Source: Haloarcula sp. CBA1127
GTDB lineage: Archaea > Halobacteriota > Halobacteria > Halobacteriales > Haloarculaceae
Length of the DNA stretch: 64,000 nt
Direction of reading: 5' to 3'
Assembly (NCBI RefSeq): GCF_001485575.1
Contig: NZ_BCNB01000006.1
Coordinates: forward strand, 1,674,001 to 1,738,000
Shown: positions 1-8,533 of the stretch, one piece after another
How the letters are laid out: the number at the start of each line of letters is the position of its first letter
How positions within the stretch are numbered: position 1 is the stretch's first letter
Made by a program: the position numbers and the translations under genes
Notes under the pieces: model-generated
What the model saw: only the letters and a program-made list of their open reading frames with translations
Databases searched by the model: none
What the model was told of the DNA's origin: nothing

Positions 1-80
1 TGATTCCCGGGCCGATAGTGTACCCCATGATCGGCTGCTACTACCTGTTTCGTCGCCACCGGGCTATCGGGACACTGTAA
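1..80 (+). CDS. C-terminal end of a protein cut by the window edge, probably membrane-associated
   Basis: The frame beginning at base 3 is open to a TAA at 78-80 and encodes about 25 residues. It has a hydrophobic stretch (IPGPIVYPMIGCYYLF) followed by a basic tail (RRHRAIGTL). That is the usual look of a last transmembrane helix with a positively charged cytoplasmic end. Nothing more can be said about function because the rest lies outside the window. Confidence 0.45.
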   Translation, partial: IPGPIVYPMIGCYYLFRRHRAIGTL

Positions 81-409
81 TCGGTGCCGTAGCCGTCCCT
101 GTTCCGGTCCGAGGTACGAACGTGGTGCGCACACGGATCGGGTACGTGCTGTGAATTGAGCTTGGTTTCAGTCGATCCGTAATCTTCGTCGCACAACAGT
201 AACAGCCGCTTCCGTGACGACACGCTCACCGGAACTGTCGATTCCAGCTGCAACCGCCAGCGCGGACTCGTCGGGCGATGCGCCGTCCGGAACGGCCGCA
301 GTCAGATTGCCGGTAACCGAATCAGCGACAGGGTTCCAGACTGGCTCGGGCGGGTAGGACTCTCGAACGGTGGTCGGGCAAAACAGTTCGCAAAAGGACA
401 GTTCGCGCG
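81..409. other. Gene-poor stretch with a possible decayed coding fragment
   Basis: No complete gene is convincing here. On the minus strand a frame ending in TGA at 168-170 stays open back into the aminotransferase 3' end and reads like haloarchaeal protein (GC-ending codons, acidic, e.g. PPEPVWNPVADSVTG), but it has no ATG or GTG start. It may be a gene remnant or a chance open frame in GC-rich DNA. Confidence 0.3.
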
Positions 410-1570
410 TTAGATCAGGTCGGCCTCGGCGAGGCGGTCGACGGCTTCCTGCAGGCGCTCCTTGCTGTTGGCGTAGGAGATGCGGGCATAGCCGGGCGTC
501 CCGAACGCGGTTCCGGGGACGGTGGCGACCTGTGCCTCGGAGATAGCCTGGTCACACCATTCGGTATCATCACCGTCCGGCGCGATTTCGGGCATCATGT
601 AGAACGCGCCCTGTGGCTCGGGGACGTGGACGCCGTGGTCCTCAAACAGGCCCATGAGGAATTCGCGGCGCTCGGCGAAGGCCTGGCGCATCTCCTCGAC
701 GGCGTCGTCGGTGTTCGTGATGGCCTCGACACCGGCGTGCTGGACGAAGTTCACGGCACACGAGACCGAGTGGGAGTGGACCTTGCCGGCCTGTGAGACG
801 AGTTCTTCCGGAGCCGCGAAGTACCCCAGCCGCCAGCCGGTCATCGAGTAGGCCTTCGAGAAGCCGTTCAGCGTGATGGTTCGGTCTTCCATGCCTTCGA
901 GTGTGCCAAGCGAAACGGCTTCGACGCCGTCGTAGGTAATCTCCTTGTAAATCTCGTCGGAGATAACCGTGATGTCGTGCTCGACAGCGAGGTCACGGAC
1001 GCCTTCCATCGCCTCGCGGGAGTACACCGCGCCGTGAGGGTTGCCCGGCGAGTTGACGACCAGCAGTTCCGTCTCGTCTGAGACAGCATCGGCGAGGTCG
1101 TCGAGCGCGCCTTCAAGCTGGAAGTCGTGGGCGGCGGTGTCGACACGGGTCAGCGTCCCGCCGGCGAGTTTCGCCATCGCCTCGTAGGACACCCATGCCG
1201 GGTCGAGCAGGGCAACCTCGTCGCCGTCGTCGATGATGGTCTGGAAGATCTCGTACAGCGCCTGCTTACCGCCCGGCGTGACGATGAGGTTGTCCGGACC
1301 GTACTGGGTGAGCCCGTCGTCGTGGAGCTTGTCGGCGATTGCCTCCTTCAGTTCGGGAATGCCGTTGGAGGACGTGTAGCCAGTGTGGCCGGCGTCGAGT
1401 GCGTCCTTGGCGGCGTCTTTGATGTTTTCCGGCGTGTCGAAGTCTGGTTCGCCGACGCTGAGGTCGACAACGTCCTTCCCCTCGGCTTCGAGTTCTGCGG
1501 CCTTGTTGCTGATCGCGAGGGTCGCGCTCGGTTCTACACGTTCGACGCGGGATGCGAAGTCCATAGTCAT
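410..1570 (-). CDS. Class I/II PLP-dependent aminotransferase (aspartate aminotransferase-like)
   Basis: A 386-residue fold-type I aminotransferase that transfers amino groups between amino acids and 2-oxo acids, in the cytoplasm. The N-terminal signature SVGEPDFDTPENI and the PLP-lysine region NGFSKAYSMTGWRLGY are clear; the Schiff-base lysine is about K239. The substrate-binding arginine region near the C-terminus (GYARISYANS) is also present. Substrate preference cannot be read from sequence; aspartate or aromatic amino acids are both possible. The start ATG at 1570 overlaps the stop of ribH by four bases, so the two are probably co-transcribed and translationally coupled. A second ATG two codons downstream (1564) is an alternative start. 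Confidence 0.93.
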   Translation of the reverse strand: MTMDFASRVERVEPSATLAISNKAAELEAEGKDVVDLSVGEPDFDTPENIKDAAKDALDAGHTGYTSSNGIPELKEAIADKLHDDGLTQYGPDNLIVTPGGKQALYEIFQTIIDDGDEVALLDPAWVSYEAMAKLAGGTLTRVDTAAHDFQLEGALDDLADAVSDETELLVVNSPGNPHGAVYSREAMEGVRDLAVEHDITVISDEIYKEITYDGVEAVSLGTLEGMEDRTITLNGFSKAYSMTGWRLGYFAAPEELVSQAGKVHSHSVSCAVNFVQHAGVEAITNTDDAVEEMRQAFAERREFLMGLFEDHGVHVPEPQGAFYMMPEIAPDGDDTEWCDQAISEAQVATVPGTAFGTPGYARISYANSKERLQEAVDRLAEADLI

Positions 1571-1980
1571 TGTTCGAGTTCAGTGGCGAGTTCGATTGCG
1601 CTCCGGACGGCTGAGGCCCCCTTGTCGGTTCGGGCCTCGGCCTCGTCTTGGCTCATGCCCGGGCCGATAATGCCCAGTGTGACGGGGGTATCGCGGTCGA
1701 GGGACACGTCGGTCAGCCCCTGCGCAGCGGCGTTGCCGATGATCTGATCATGGTCGGTGTCGCCGCTGATGATCGCACCGAGGACGGCCACGGCGTCGAT
1801 ATCCGACCGGCGCGCCAGCCGGTCGGCGGCCAGCGGCGTGTCGTAGGCTCCCGGGACATCGACTGACGCAGCAATCTCAACGTCATTGTCGGCAGCGGCC
1901 TCGTAAGCCCCGTGCTCCATCTCCTCGATAACGGCCCCGTGTTTGTCATACTGGGCGACAACCAGCCCAAGCTGCACCAT
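1567..1980 (-). CDS. ribH: 6,7-dimethyl-8-ribityllumazine synthase
   Basis: A 137-residue protein that condenses 5-amino-6-ribitylaminouracil with dihydroxybutanone phosphate, the penultimate step of riboflavin synthesis. Family hallmarks are visible: the substrate-binding stretch DVPGAYDTPLAA near residues 44-55 and AVLGAIISGDTDHDQI with the catalytic-loop histidine. The family usually assembles into pentamers or 60-mer shells. The start ATG at 1978-1980 was chosen because homology begins at MVQLGLVVAQYD; upstream codons in the same frame look like noise. It is the first gene of a two-gene unit with the aminotransferase. Confidence 0.93.
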   Translation of the reverse strand: MVQLGLVVAQYDKHGAVIEEMEHGAYEAAADNDVEIAASVDVPGAYDTPLAADRLARRSDIDAVAVLGAIISGDTDHDQIIGNAAAQGLTDVSLDRDTPVTLGIIGPGMSQDEAEARTDKGASAVRSAIELATELEQ

Positions 1981-2116
1981 ACCTGACACCCGGGCAGGGG
2001 CGACTAAAGAACTACCGTTCCGTCTCGCTCTCCGCAGCGTCCTCCACAGTCTGTCAGTCCGACAACATCTGTTGGAAACCAGAAGGATTCTAATGCCCCA
2101 TGTGCTTGAGCCAGGT

Positions 2117-4090
2117 ATGGCTGAGTCGTCTCTGCTGTCTACCCTCCACGATCTTCGGGACCGGAGCCGGTCCTGGTTCGCGGACGACCCCCGCGCCACC
2201 GTGAAGCTCGTCGTTGCCGTGACGCTTCTCGGACTCATCCTCAGAGTCGTAGCGCTTGGAAGCCGCGTCGCCCACTTCGACGAGGGCCGCGTGGCCTACT
2301 GGGCGCTGCACCTCCGCGATTCTGGGTCGTTCGCGTACCGCTACATCATTCACGGCCCGTTCATCCAGCACATCGACGCCTGGCTGTTCACCGTCGCCGC
2401 GCCGACCGATTTCACGATGCGGCTCCCGGTCGCGATTGTCGGCGGCCTGCTCCCGCTAACGGCGTTGCTCTTTCGCGAACACCTCCGGTCCGACGAGACA
2501 GTCCTCATGGCCGCCTTTCTCGCACTCAATCCGGTCCTGCTGTACTTCTCGCGGTTTATGCGCAGCGACGTATTGGTCGCAGCGTTCATGTTCACCGCCT
2601 TCGGCCTGCTCGTCCGGTTTGTCGACACCCGGAAGGCACGCTATCTCTACGGCGTCGCCGCGTTCATGGCGCTCGGGTTCGCCTCAAAGGAGAACGCCAT
2701 CGTCTACGTACTGACGTGGCTCGGAGCGACCGGCCTTCTGCTGGCAAAGGTGCTCGTCCTTCCGAACGGCTACCGCGACGCGTTTGGCTTCCTCCGAACC
2801 ATCCCGGGCATCGGTGCAATCTGGGGCCGAATCGCTGGTCGCGTCCGGGCGGACGTAGGGCTCGTTGTCAACATCGTTCGCTCGTTCCGCGACCGCCATG
2901 ACAGCGCTGCCTCCGTCCTCGCAGCGTACGCGAGCCACATTGTGCTCGCCGCGCTGGTGTTTGGTTTCGTCTCACTGTTCTTTTATGCCCCGCGGGGGGC
3001 CGGCGTCGCGGGCATCGAACACCCGCCCGCGCCAGCTGCGAGTGGCGACGTGAACTTCTGGTCCGGCGTGACGAACCCATCGCTGTTCCCGGAGCTCGTC
3101 CAGACCACCTGGGAACGCGTCGTCGACCAGTACAGCGAGTGGTTCTCGCCGGCCTCGGAGAAAGCCACGACGACAGAAACCGGTCTCGTCGACTCTATCG
3201 AGACGTTCTACGAGAGCGTCGACGGCCACTACGAGGTGCTGCTGAAAGCGCTGGGCTACACCGCGGCCCCGCTGCTTCTGTTCTCGGTGTTTGGGTACGC
3301 GCTGGACCGACTCGGCACTGTCGAGCCGCGCCACCTCATCCCGTTTGCGGCCTACGGCGGCTACGTCTCGATTCTGGGTTACCCCATCGGGACCGATATC
3401 GGTGCGCCGTGGCTCGCCGTCCACGTCGTCGTCCCGCTGTCGATTCCGGCCGCCGTGGGGCTCGCTGCTGTGATCCGGTGGGGGAACGAATCGCTGTCGA
3501 CTGACGACGTGACCGGCGCTGCCATCGCCGCCGCCATCGTTCTGCTCGTTACTGCACTCGTCGTCAACACGACCGCAACGCGGGTGTACACCAACGAGCA
3601 TCTGGAGGGGAACCCGCTGGTCCAGTACGCCCAGCCACAGGAGTCGCTCCGTGCAGATCTGGCGGAGATGGACCGAATCGCGACGGCCAACGGCAACGGC
3701 ACCGATGTCGTCATGTATCACGGAGAGCGCGGCGACGCCTACGACGCTGACGACGCGTACGTCAAAGAAGACCGCGGTCAGTGGAACGACTCGTGGTGGA
3801 ACACCAGACCGACCTGCCTACAGTGGCACAATTCGCTGCCGCTGCCGTGGTACTACGCGGCCGAGGACGTGAACGTCTCCTGTGAGAACCGGTCCGACAG
3901 GCTCGCCGAGCAGGCGCAGGCGGACCAGCCACCGATAGTCATTACACAGCAGATCGACAGCACCGTCCCCACCGAACAGCTCGAAGCCGCCGGGTACGAG
4001 CCCAGAACCCACCGAATGCGAACGAAGTACAGCTCGAACGACATGACAGTGTGGGTCCACGAGTCCCACGGCCGAGAACCGAACCGTTAA
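2117..4090 (+). CDS. Agl23-like / GT39-type multi-pass membrane protein
   Basis: A 657-residue membrane protein resembling the haloarchaeal family named flippase activity-associated protein Agl23, related to PMT/GT39 glycosyltransferases. It begins with a cytoplasmic stretch, then about ten or more hydrophobic segments. An extracellular-loop motif HFDEGRVAYWAL after the first helix matches the acidic DE motif of PMT-type enzymes, which use lipid-linked sugars. A large hydrophilic C-terminal domain follows (from about residue 480). The likely role is in protein N-glycosylation or lipid-linked sugar handling, plausible for an organism with S-layer glycoproteins, but this is family inference. 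The in-frame ATG at 2093 is an alternative start; 2117 is preferred because the conserved region starts after it. Confidence 0.75.
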   Translation: MAESSLLSTLHDLRDRSRSWFADDPRATVKLVVAVTLLGLILRVVALGSRVAHFDEGRVAYWALHLRDSGSFAYRYIIHGPFIQHIDAWLFTVAAPTDFTMRLPVAIVGGLLPLTALLFREHLRSDETVLMAAFLALNPVLLYFSRFMRSDVLVAAFMFTAFGLLVRFVDTRKARYLYGVAAFMALGFASKENAIVYVLTWLGATGLLLAKVLVLPNGYRDAFGFLRTIPGIGAIWGRIAGRVRADVGLVVNIVRSFRDRHDSAASVLAAYASHIVLAALVFGFVSLFFYAPRGAGVAGIEHPPAPAASGDVNFWSGVTNPSLFPELVQTTWERVVDQYSEWFSPASEKATTTETGLVDSIETFYESVDGHYEVLLKALGYTAAPLLLFSVFGYALDRLGTVEPRHLIPFAAYGGYVSILGYPIGTDIGAPWLAVHVVVPLSIPAAVGLAAVIRWGNESLSTDDVTGAAIAAAIVLLVTALVVNTTATRVYTNEHLEGNPLVQYAQPQESLRADLAEMDRIATANGNGTDVVMYHGERGDAYDADDAYVKEDRGQWNDSWWNTRPTCLQWHNSLPLPWYYAAEDVNVSCENRSDRLAEQAQADQPPIVITQQIDSTVPTEQLEAAGYEPRTHRMRTKYSSNDMTVWVHESHGREPNR

Positions 4091-4115
4091 CCCTGCTGCT
4101 GTGAAAGCGCGCGGT

Positions 4116-5261
4116 ATGACGCTCACGTCACCAGGGCCGACCGTCGGCGTGGTCGGCGGTGGCCAACTCGGCCGGATGCTTGGCGAGGCGGCTGCGCCGC
4201 TCGGCCTCGAACTGCTCGTGACAGACCCGACGCCGGACTGCCCGGCAACGCCGGTCGTCCGCGACCAGATCGTCGGGGACTTCGACGAAGAAGCGACCCT
4301 GCGGGAACTCGCCGAACGCGCCGACTACCTCACCTTCGAGATCGAACTGGCCGATCCGGATGTTCTCGAACGGGTCGCCGAGGAGACGGGGACACCGGTA
4401 CATCCCGCTCCCGAAACGCTCCGAACTATTCAGGACAAGCTCGTCCAGAAGCGCCGGCTCTCGGATGCTGGGGTTCCCGTCCCCGAGTTCCGCGCCGTCG
4501 ACACCGCTGACGACCTCCGGGAAGCCTGCGAGGAACTGGGCTACCCCGCGATGCTCAAGGCCCGGACCGGCGGCTACGACGGCCGCGGGAACATCCGCGT
4601 CGAGGGGTCGGACGATGTCGAGGACGCTGTCGACGAGATTGCCGGCCCAGCGATGGTTGAGGAAATGGTCGACTTCGAGCGGGAACTGGCCGTTATGGGT
4701 TGTCGCGGCGCGGACGAGCGGGACACGTTCCCGGTCACCGAGACGATTCACCGCGAGGAGATTCTGCGGGAATCCGTCGCGCCGGCCAGAGCGTCACGAG
4801 CCGTCCGCGAACGCGCCCGAGATGTCGCTCACGACGTGCTTGACGTGATGGACGGCCGCGGCATGTTCGGTATCGAACTCTTCGAGACGACCGACGGGGA
4901 GATCCTGCTCAACGAGATTGCGCCGCGCCCGCACAACTCCGGCCACTGGACTATTGAAGGGTGCCATACCTCGCAGTTCGAGCAACACCTCCGCGCTGTC
5001 ACTGGCAAGCCGCTGGGGTCGACCGACCAGCGGTTCCCCACCGTGTCGACCAACATCCTTGGAGACGTGACCGAGCGCCAGCCGGCGGAGCTACGGGGCG
5101 AGGACAGTGTGCTTGGGACGCCGCGGGCACACCTGCACTGGTACGGTAAGCGCGAAGTGTACGGCCTCCGGAAGATGGGGCACGTGACGCTGACCGACGA
5201 CGACCGCGACGGCCTACTCGCCGACGCCCGCGAACTCCGTGACGGGCTGACCTTCGAGTGA
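4116..5261 (+). CDS. purK: 5-(carboxyamino)imidazole ribonucleotide synthase
   Basis: A 381-residue ATP-grasp enzyme that carboxylates aminoimidazole ribonucleotide to N5-CAIR using ATP and bicarbonate in purine synthesis. The N-terminal nucleotide-binding start VGVVGGGQLGRMLGEAA, the central TFEIE segment, and the ATP-grasp stretch KARTGGYDGRGN are diagnostic. The C-terminal region has the conserved NEIAPRPHNSGHWTIEGC motif. Length fits the family. ATG 4116 is chosen; an upstream in-frame GTG at 4101 would add five residues. The partner mutase purE is not next to it: a halocyanin gene follows after about 90 nt. purL lies about 49 kb downstream. Confidence 0.95.
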   Translation: MTLTSPGPTVGVVGGGQLGRMLGEAAAPLGLELLVTDPTPDCPATPVVRDQIVGDFDEEATLRELAERADYLTFEIELADPDVLERVAEETGTPVHPAPETLRTIQDKLVQKRRLSDAGVPVPEFRAVDTADDLREACEELGYPAMLKARTGGYDGRGNIRVEGSDDVEDAVDEIAGPAMVEEMVDFERELAVMGCRGADERDTFPVTETIHREEILRESVAPARASRAVRERARDVAHDVLDVMDGRGMFGIELFETTDGEILLNEIAPRPHNSGHWTIEGCHTSQFEQHLRAVTGKPLGSTDQRFPTVSTNILGDVTERQPAELRGEDSVLGTPRAHLHWYGKREVYGLRKMGHVTLTDDDRDGLLADARELRDGLTFE

Positions 5262-5350
5262 GCGACACGGACTGCGTCGTGAGTGGGATCTAGAGACTGA
5301 CCACGGTCCGGAACCGAGCGGTCTTTTGCTCTGCAGTCCCGAGTCAGCCT

Positions 5351-5794
5351 ATGGACCGACGGCAGTTTCTCCGTGCGGCCGGCCCGGCGGCAGTCGCAGG
5401 CCTCGCCGGTTGTCTCGGCGGTGGGAGCGCTGACACCGACTACGACGTGGGGATGTCGGCGGCGGCGTTTCGCCCGGTACAGATTACTGTCGAACCGGGG
5501 ACAACCGTGCGGTGGCTCAACACGAGCAAGCAGGGCCACTCGGTCACAGCCTACGAGGACGATATCCCCGACGACGCCGACTACTTCGCCTCCGGTGGCT
5601 TCGACACCGAGCAGGCAGCCCGCGACAACTGGGGGAACTCCTCTGGCGGGACGATGTTCGAGGGTGACGATTTCACCCACACTTTCGAGACACTCGGCGA
5701 GTATGCCTACTTCTGCATCCCACACGAACGAGCCGGGATGGTCGGGACTGTCGTCGTAACCGAAAACCCCGAAACGGCGACAAGCGGCGAGTAG
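5351..5794 (+). CDS. Halocyanin-type blue copper protein, Tat lipoprotein
   Basis: A 147-residue secreted electron carrier. The N-terminus has a twin-arginine signal (RRQFLRAAG) and a lipobox LAGC with C21, so the mature protein is expected to be lipid-anchored outside the membrane. The plastocyanin/cupredoxin domain has all four type-1 copper ligands: H63 (KQGHSV), C122, H125 (FCIPHE) and M130 (AGM). It probably shuttles electrons among membrane respiratory complexes; the partner is unknown. Members usually have about 120-160 residues, so this is a single-domain form. A T-run follows the stop codon. Confidence 0.9.
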   Translation: MDRRQFLRAAGPAAVAGLAGCLGGGSADTDYDVGMSAAAFRPVQITVEPGTTVRWLNTSKQGHSVTAYEDDIPDDADYFASGGFDTEQAARDNWGNSSGGTMFEGDDFTHTFETLGEYAYFCIPHERAGMVGTVVVTENPETATSGE

Positions 5795-5806
5795 CCACGT
5801 CATCAC

Positions 5807-5812
5807 TTTTTT
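5807..5812 (+). terminator. Poly-T terminator after the halocyanin gene
   Basis: Six consecutive T bases lie 12 nt after the halocyanin stop, in the usual form of an archaeal intrinsic terminator, with no clear hairpin. Confidence 0.5.
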
Positions 5813-5989
5813 CGCAGCATCCTCGTCCGCGCTGAGCGAGCCGTTCACACGCCGCTGTGCGTTCTCGGTCGCTAGCTTAGGCCGTCGTGTGACAGTATCC
5901 GTCATAGCAGAGACTCACGTCTGCCGCGTCGCTGTTAGATGGTGGTCTCTCACTGCGGCGGAAAAATCGAACGTCGGTGCTGGAACGTG

Positions 5990-6631
5990 TTAGGCTTCGA
6001 CGTCGACGTCTTCTTCGTCCACGTCGACTGCCGTCTCCTCTTCGGCGGCGACTTCTTCGGGCCGCGCTTCGAGCGTGGTCTTCTTGATCTCGACGCGTCG
6101 GAGCGGGTAGATGTCCTTGGCCTCGCCGTAGATGGCCGAGGAGAGGCGCCCTTCGACGACGCTGTCGATGAGCTGTTCGAAGGTGTGGTCTTCGGCCGTC
6201 TCGCGAACGAGGTCGATCATCGTTCGGCGGATGGCCTTCTCCTGAGAGGCATCGGCCTTCTTGGTCGTCACGGCGACCGGCTGAATCTGAACGCGGTAAT
6301 CGTCCGTGGTCAGCACGGTGATGTAGGCCTCGACCTTCGAGGAGCCCCGGCGGACGAGCGAGCGGAGGTAGTCCCGCGTGAGTTCGTGGCGGATGAACTC
6401 CGTGTACGCTGAGTCCGAGGCGACCTCGTTGATCTTGAAGGTCAGCTTCGTGTTGTTCTCGCTGGCGTCGTTGGTCAGTTCGCCGAGCGTTGTTTCGATG
6501 GTGCGTCCGAGCACCTTGTCCGGTTCCTCTGCCGGTGTCTTACCGAGAACCTCCCGGTCGAACTGCTCGGGAGCCTGCACGGTGTACCACCGTTTCTGTT
6601 CTGTGCGCTTTGAAACGCTTCGTTCACTCAT
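5990..6631 (-). CDS. rps3ae: 30S ribosomal protein S3Ae (eS1)
   Basis: A 213-residue small-subunit ribosomal protein of the archaeal/eukaryotic eS1 family. The N-terminus is SKRTEQKRWYTVQAPEQFD and the core contains LTRDYLRSLVRRGSSKVEAY and the RRVEIKKTTLEARPEE end, followed by a very acidic haloarchaeal tail. The start ATG at 6629-6631 is chosen because conserved sequence begins there. Its start region overlaps the end of pcc1 by 8 nt. It is the last gene of the rps15, RecJ-like, pcc1, rps3ae unit, an arrangement common in haloarchaea. Confidence 0.95.
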   Translation of the reverse strand: MSERSVSKRTEQKRWYTVQAPEQFDREVLGKTPAEEPDKVLGRTIETTLGELTNDASENNTKLTFKINEVASDSAYTEFIRHELTRDYLRSLVRRGSSKVEAYITVLTTDDYRVQIQPVAVTTKKADASQEKAIRRTMIDLVRETAEDHTFEQLIDSVVEGRLSSAIYGEAKDIYPLRRVEIKKTTLEARPEEVAAEEETAVDVDEEDVDVEA

Positions 6632-6854
6632 GGTTGGATTGTGTGTGTTGGTCTGCGAGCTGTGCTGCAACCCGGATGTTGACGACGTAGTCGTCGACGG
6701 TCGCCTGCAGGCCGCCGGTCGAATCGCGCTCGACAGTCGTGACCACGGCATCACCCTCGACACGCGTGGTCATCTCGTCGGTGTTGTCCGGCCGCACCGC
6801 GCGTGCGACGCGTTCGGGCGAGTCGTGTGTCGTGCGAATCTCGGCCCGTCTCAT
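6624..6854 (-). CDS. pcc1: KEOPS complex subunit Pcc1
   Basis: A 76-residue protein of the Pcc1 family, the dimerising subunit of the KEOPS complex that makes threonylcarbamoyl-adenosine at position 37 of ANN-decoding tRNAs. It shows the short alpha/beta fold pattern with VARAVRPDNTDEM near the N-terminus and TVDDYVVNIRVAAQLAD at the C-terminus. It overlaps rps3ae downstream by 8 nt and the RecJ-like gene upstream by 4 nt, so translation is likely coupled across the operon. Catalytic partners (Kae1, Bud32, Cgi121) are not in this window. Confidence 0.85.
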   Translation of the reverse strand: MRRAEIRTTHDSPERVARAVRPDNTDEMTTRVEGDAVVTTVERDSTGGLQATVDDYVVNIRVAAQLADQHTQSNHE

Positions 6855-7960
6855 ACTGCCTCCCGGAACGCTTCGATGAAGTCGGCCGTCGACACGTCGA
6901 ACCGGACGCGTGCCCGGTCGCCCGTTCCAACGGCGTCGCCGCCAACCGTCTTGGCGGCTGCGTGCATCGTTTCGGCCACGTCCCGGCCGTCCGTAGCGCG
7001 GGCCGCGGCCTGATCGTCGGTGACGACGAGCGTCACCGGTTCCGGCGCGCGGTAGTCCGCGAAGAGGCGGGCGACGGTGCCGGTCGGCATCGCGTCGCCG
7101 CGAGCGACGAACAGGCCGTCGTACCGGCCGGTGGTCGCCTTGGACACTGCTTCGTGGGCGCGCGTGGCGTGAGTTTGCCAGGCGGCCAGGGCGTCATCGC
7201 GGACGGCCTCGTGGCCGAGCGCGAGTGCGACGGCGGTGCCCGGCTGTTCGCGAGCGACGGCGTCGAGTACGTCGGCGTAGCCGCCGACTGTCTCGAAGGG
7301 GCCGCCTGTTGTCGGACGAAGCGCGCACTGGACCGCGTCAGCGGCCCGTGGCGGCGCGTCCGCAGTGACAGTCAGCGCGACCAGCGACGCGAGGCGTCGG
7401 TGGTCGTCGGCCGACGGAGGTCCGTCGAGCGAGATGTCGAGCTCCGCTAGCGTGGCCCGCGCTGCATCGGCGTTGCCCGAGAAGGGCGCGACGAACAGCG
7501 TCGAGTGGGCCAGCCCGTCCGCGAGGTCTGCTGTCGGTACAGCGACACCGGGCCGCTGGTCAAGCCCCGCCTGCTCGGCGGCTTCGGCGACAGTCCCGTC
7601 AACGTCCCCGGCAGCAATCGTGCCGGCCAGGGCGAGCGCGGGGTCGGCCGTACCGAGTTCGCGTGCGGTCTCGAAGGCAGTCGCGGCGGCGCGGTCGGTC
7701 AACGTTACGTCGGCGGTCGGCTGCGTGCGACCGATTGCGATGGTGATGTCGGTCTCCGTGGTCCGGTCAGGGTCCTCGAACGGGCGGACGACGCTCGCCT
7801 GGAACGGCGTGTCGTCTAGTGCCCGCGCCAGCAGGCCAGTCGCAGCCAGTGCCTCGCCGGTCGCGTCGCTGACGAGGCGCACAAAGGTGGCCTCCCGTAG
7901 CGACCCGGCAAGGTCATCAGGGGACGTGGCTGGCGTCGATTCCCGACCGGTCGCCGACAT
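6851..7960 (-). CDS. RecJ-like DHH-superfamily protein with degenerate catalytic motifs
   Basis: A 369-residue protein in the operon slot (between rps15 and pcc1) that haloarchaea use for a RecJ/Cdc45-related protein. The C-terminal segment GGDAVGTGDRARVRFDVSTADF resembles a DHHA1 domain, which binds single-stranded nucleic acid in RecJ-type nucleases. The N-terminal half lacks visible DHH and aspartate clusters needed for two-metal catalysis, so it may be a non-catalytic binding protein. It is very Ala/Asp/Thr-rich. The ATG at 7960 directly abuts the stop of rps15 and its end overlaps pcc1 by 4 nt. Assignment rests largely on gene order plus the weak C-terminal similarity. Confidence 0.6.
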   Translation of the reverse strand: MSATGRESTPATSPDDLAGSLREATFVRLVSDATGEALAATGLLARALDDTPFQASVVRPFEDPDRTTETDITIAIGRTQPTADVTLTDRAAATAFETARELGTADPALALAGTIAAGDVDGTVAEAAEQAGLDQRPGVAVPTADLADGLAHSTLFVAPFSGNADAARATLAELDISLDGPPSADDHRRLASLVALTVTADAPPRAADAVQCALRPTTGGPFETVGGYADVLDAVAREQPGTAVALALGHEAVRDDALAAWQTHATRAHEAVSKATTGRYDGLFVARGDAMPTGTVARLFADYRAPEPVTLVVTDDQAAARATDGRDVAETMHAAAKTVGGDAVGTGDRARVRFDVSTADFIEAFREAV

Positions 7961-8431
7961 TTATTCGAGACCCAGCGCTTCGACGGCGTTGTCGTAGCTG
8001 TAGGTGAAGTCCTCGTCGACCTCGTCACCGCGGTAGTAGTCGATGAGGCGCCGGATCTTCGACTGCGTGTTCTGGAGCGCACGCTTGTTCTGGTAGTCAC
8101 CGGGGTTCTCGTCCATGTGGTCGCGAAGGCGGACGGCCCGCTCGAGCAGGTTTCGAAGGTCTTCCGGCAGGTCCGGCTCGGCTTCGTTCTCCTCGAGAAT
8201 CTCGGTGACTTTCTTGCCGGTCGCGAGCGAGACGTCAGGGATCGGCGTCCCCTGAACGCCCTCGTCGCGCATCTTCAGGCCGATCTCGCTGGGCGAGTGG
8301 CCCTGTTCGGCCAGTTCGACGACGCGCTCTTCGATGGCGTCCTCGTCGACGTCACTCCACTCCGGGGGTTCGTCTGCCGCCGGTTTGTCCGAGTCGGACG
8401 AACCGCGACGGCGTGTATGCATTCGTGCCAT
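7961..8431 (-). CDS. rps15: 30S ribosomal protein S15 (uS15)
   Basis: A 156-residue archaeal-type S15, longer than bacterial S15 because of its N-terminal extension. Conserved features are MARMHTRRRG at the start, EWSDVDEDAIEERVVELA in the extension, the segment GQGHSPSEIG-like EQGHSPSEIGLKMRDEGVQG, and the RNA-binding core ending LIDYYRG. It binds the central domain of 16S rRNA early in small-subunit assembly. It leads the four-gene operon. A hairpin and an 18-nt palindrome lie upstream (see separate entries). Confidence 0.96.
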   Translation of the reverse strand: MARMHTRRRGSSDSDKPAADEPPEWSDVDEDAIEERVVELAEQGHSPSEIGLKMRDEGVQGTPIPDVSLATGKKVTEILEENEAEPDLPEDLRNLLERAVRLRDHMDENPGDYQNKRALQNTQSKIRRLIDYYRGDEVDEDFTYSYDNAVEALGLE

Positions 8432-8479
8432 TGTAATCTGGTTGGAACCGCACGAACCGCTCTCGTTACGAGGCGTATT

Positions 8480-8495
8480 GGCACTGGATAGTGCC
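8480..8495 (-). promoter_or_regulatory. Hairpin at the expected 5' end of the rps15 leader
   Basis: On the transcript strand, GGCACU pairs perfectly with AGUGCC around an AUCC loop. It ends about 49 nt before the rps15 ATG. If the AT-rich palindrome at 8516-8533 contains the TATA element, transcription would start almost exactly at this stem. Confidence 0.4.
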
Positions 8496-8515
8496 GAACA
8501 CGGCCGCAATCCCGA

Positions 8516-8533
8516 GCTGTGAAAATTCACAGC
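8516..8533. promoter_or_regulatory. 18-nt perfect palindrome in the rps15 / pilin-like divergent region
   Basis: Arms GCTGTGAA and TTCACAGC flank a two-base AA centre. The AT-rich middle (AATTTT on the minus strand) could be the TATA region of rps15, in which case the palindrome could be an operator overlapping it. This placement is inference. Confidence 0.35.

Noticed and set aside
4829-5905. A 358-codon minus-strand frame across purK and the halocyanin gene.
   Set aside because: It covers two well-supported genes on the other strand and has no domain features.
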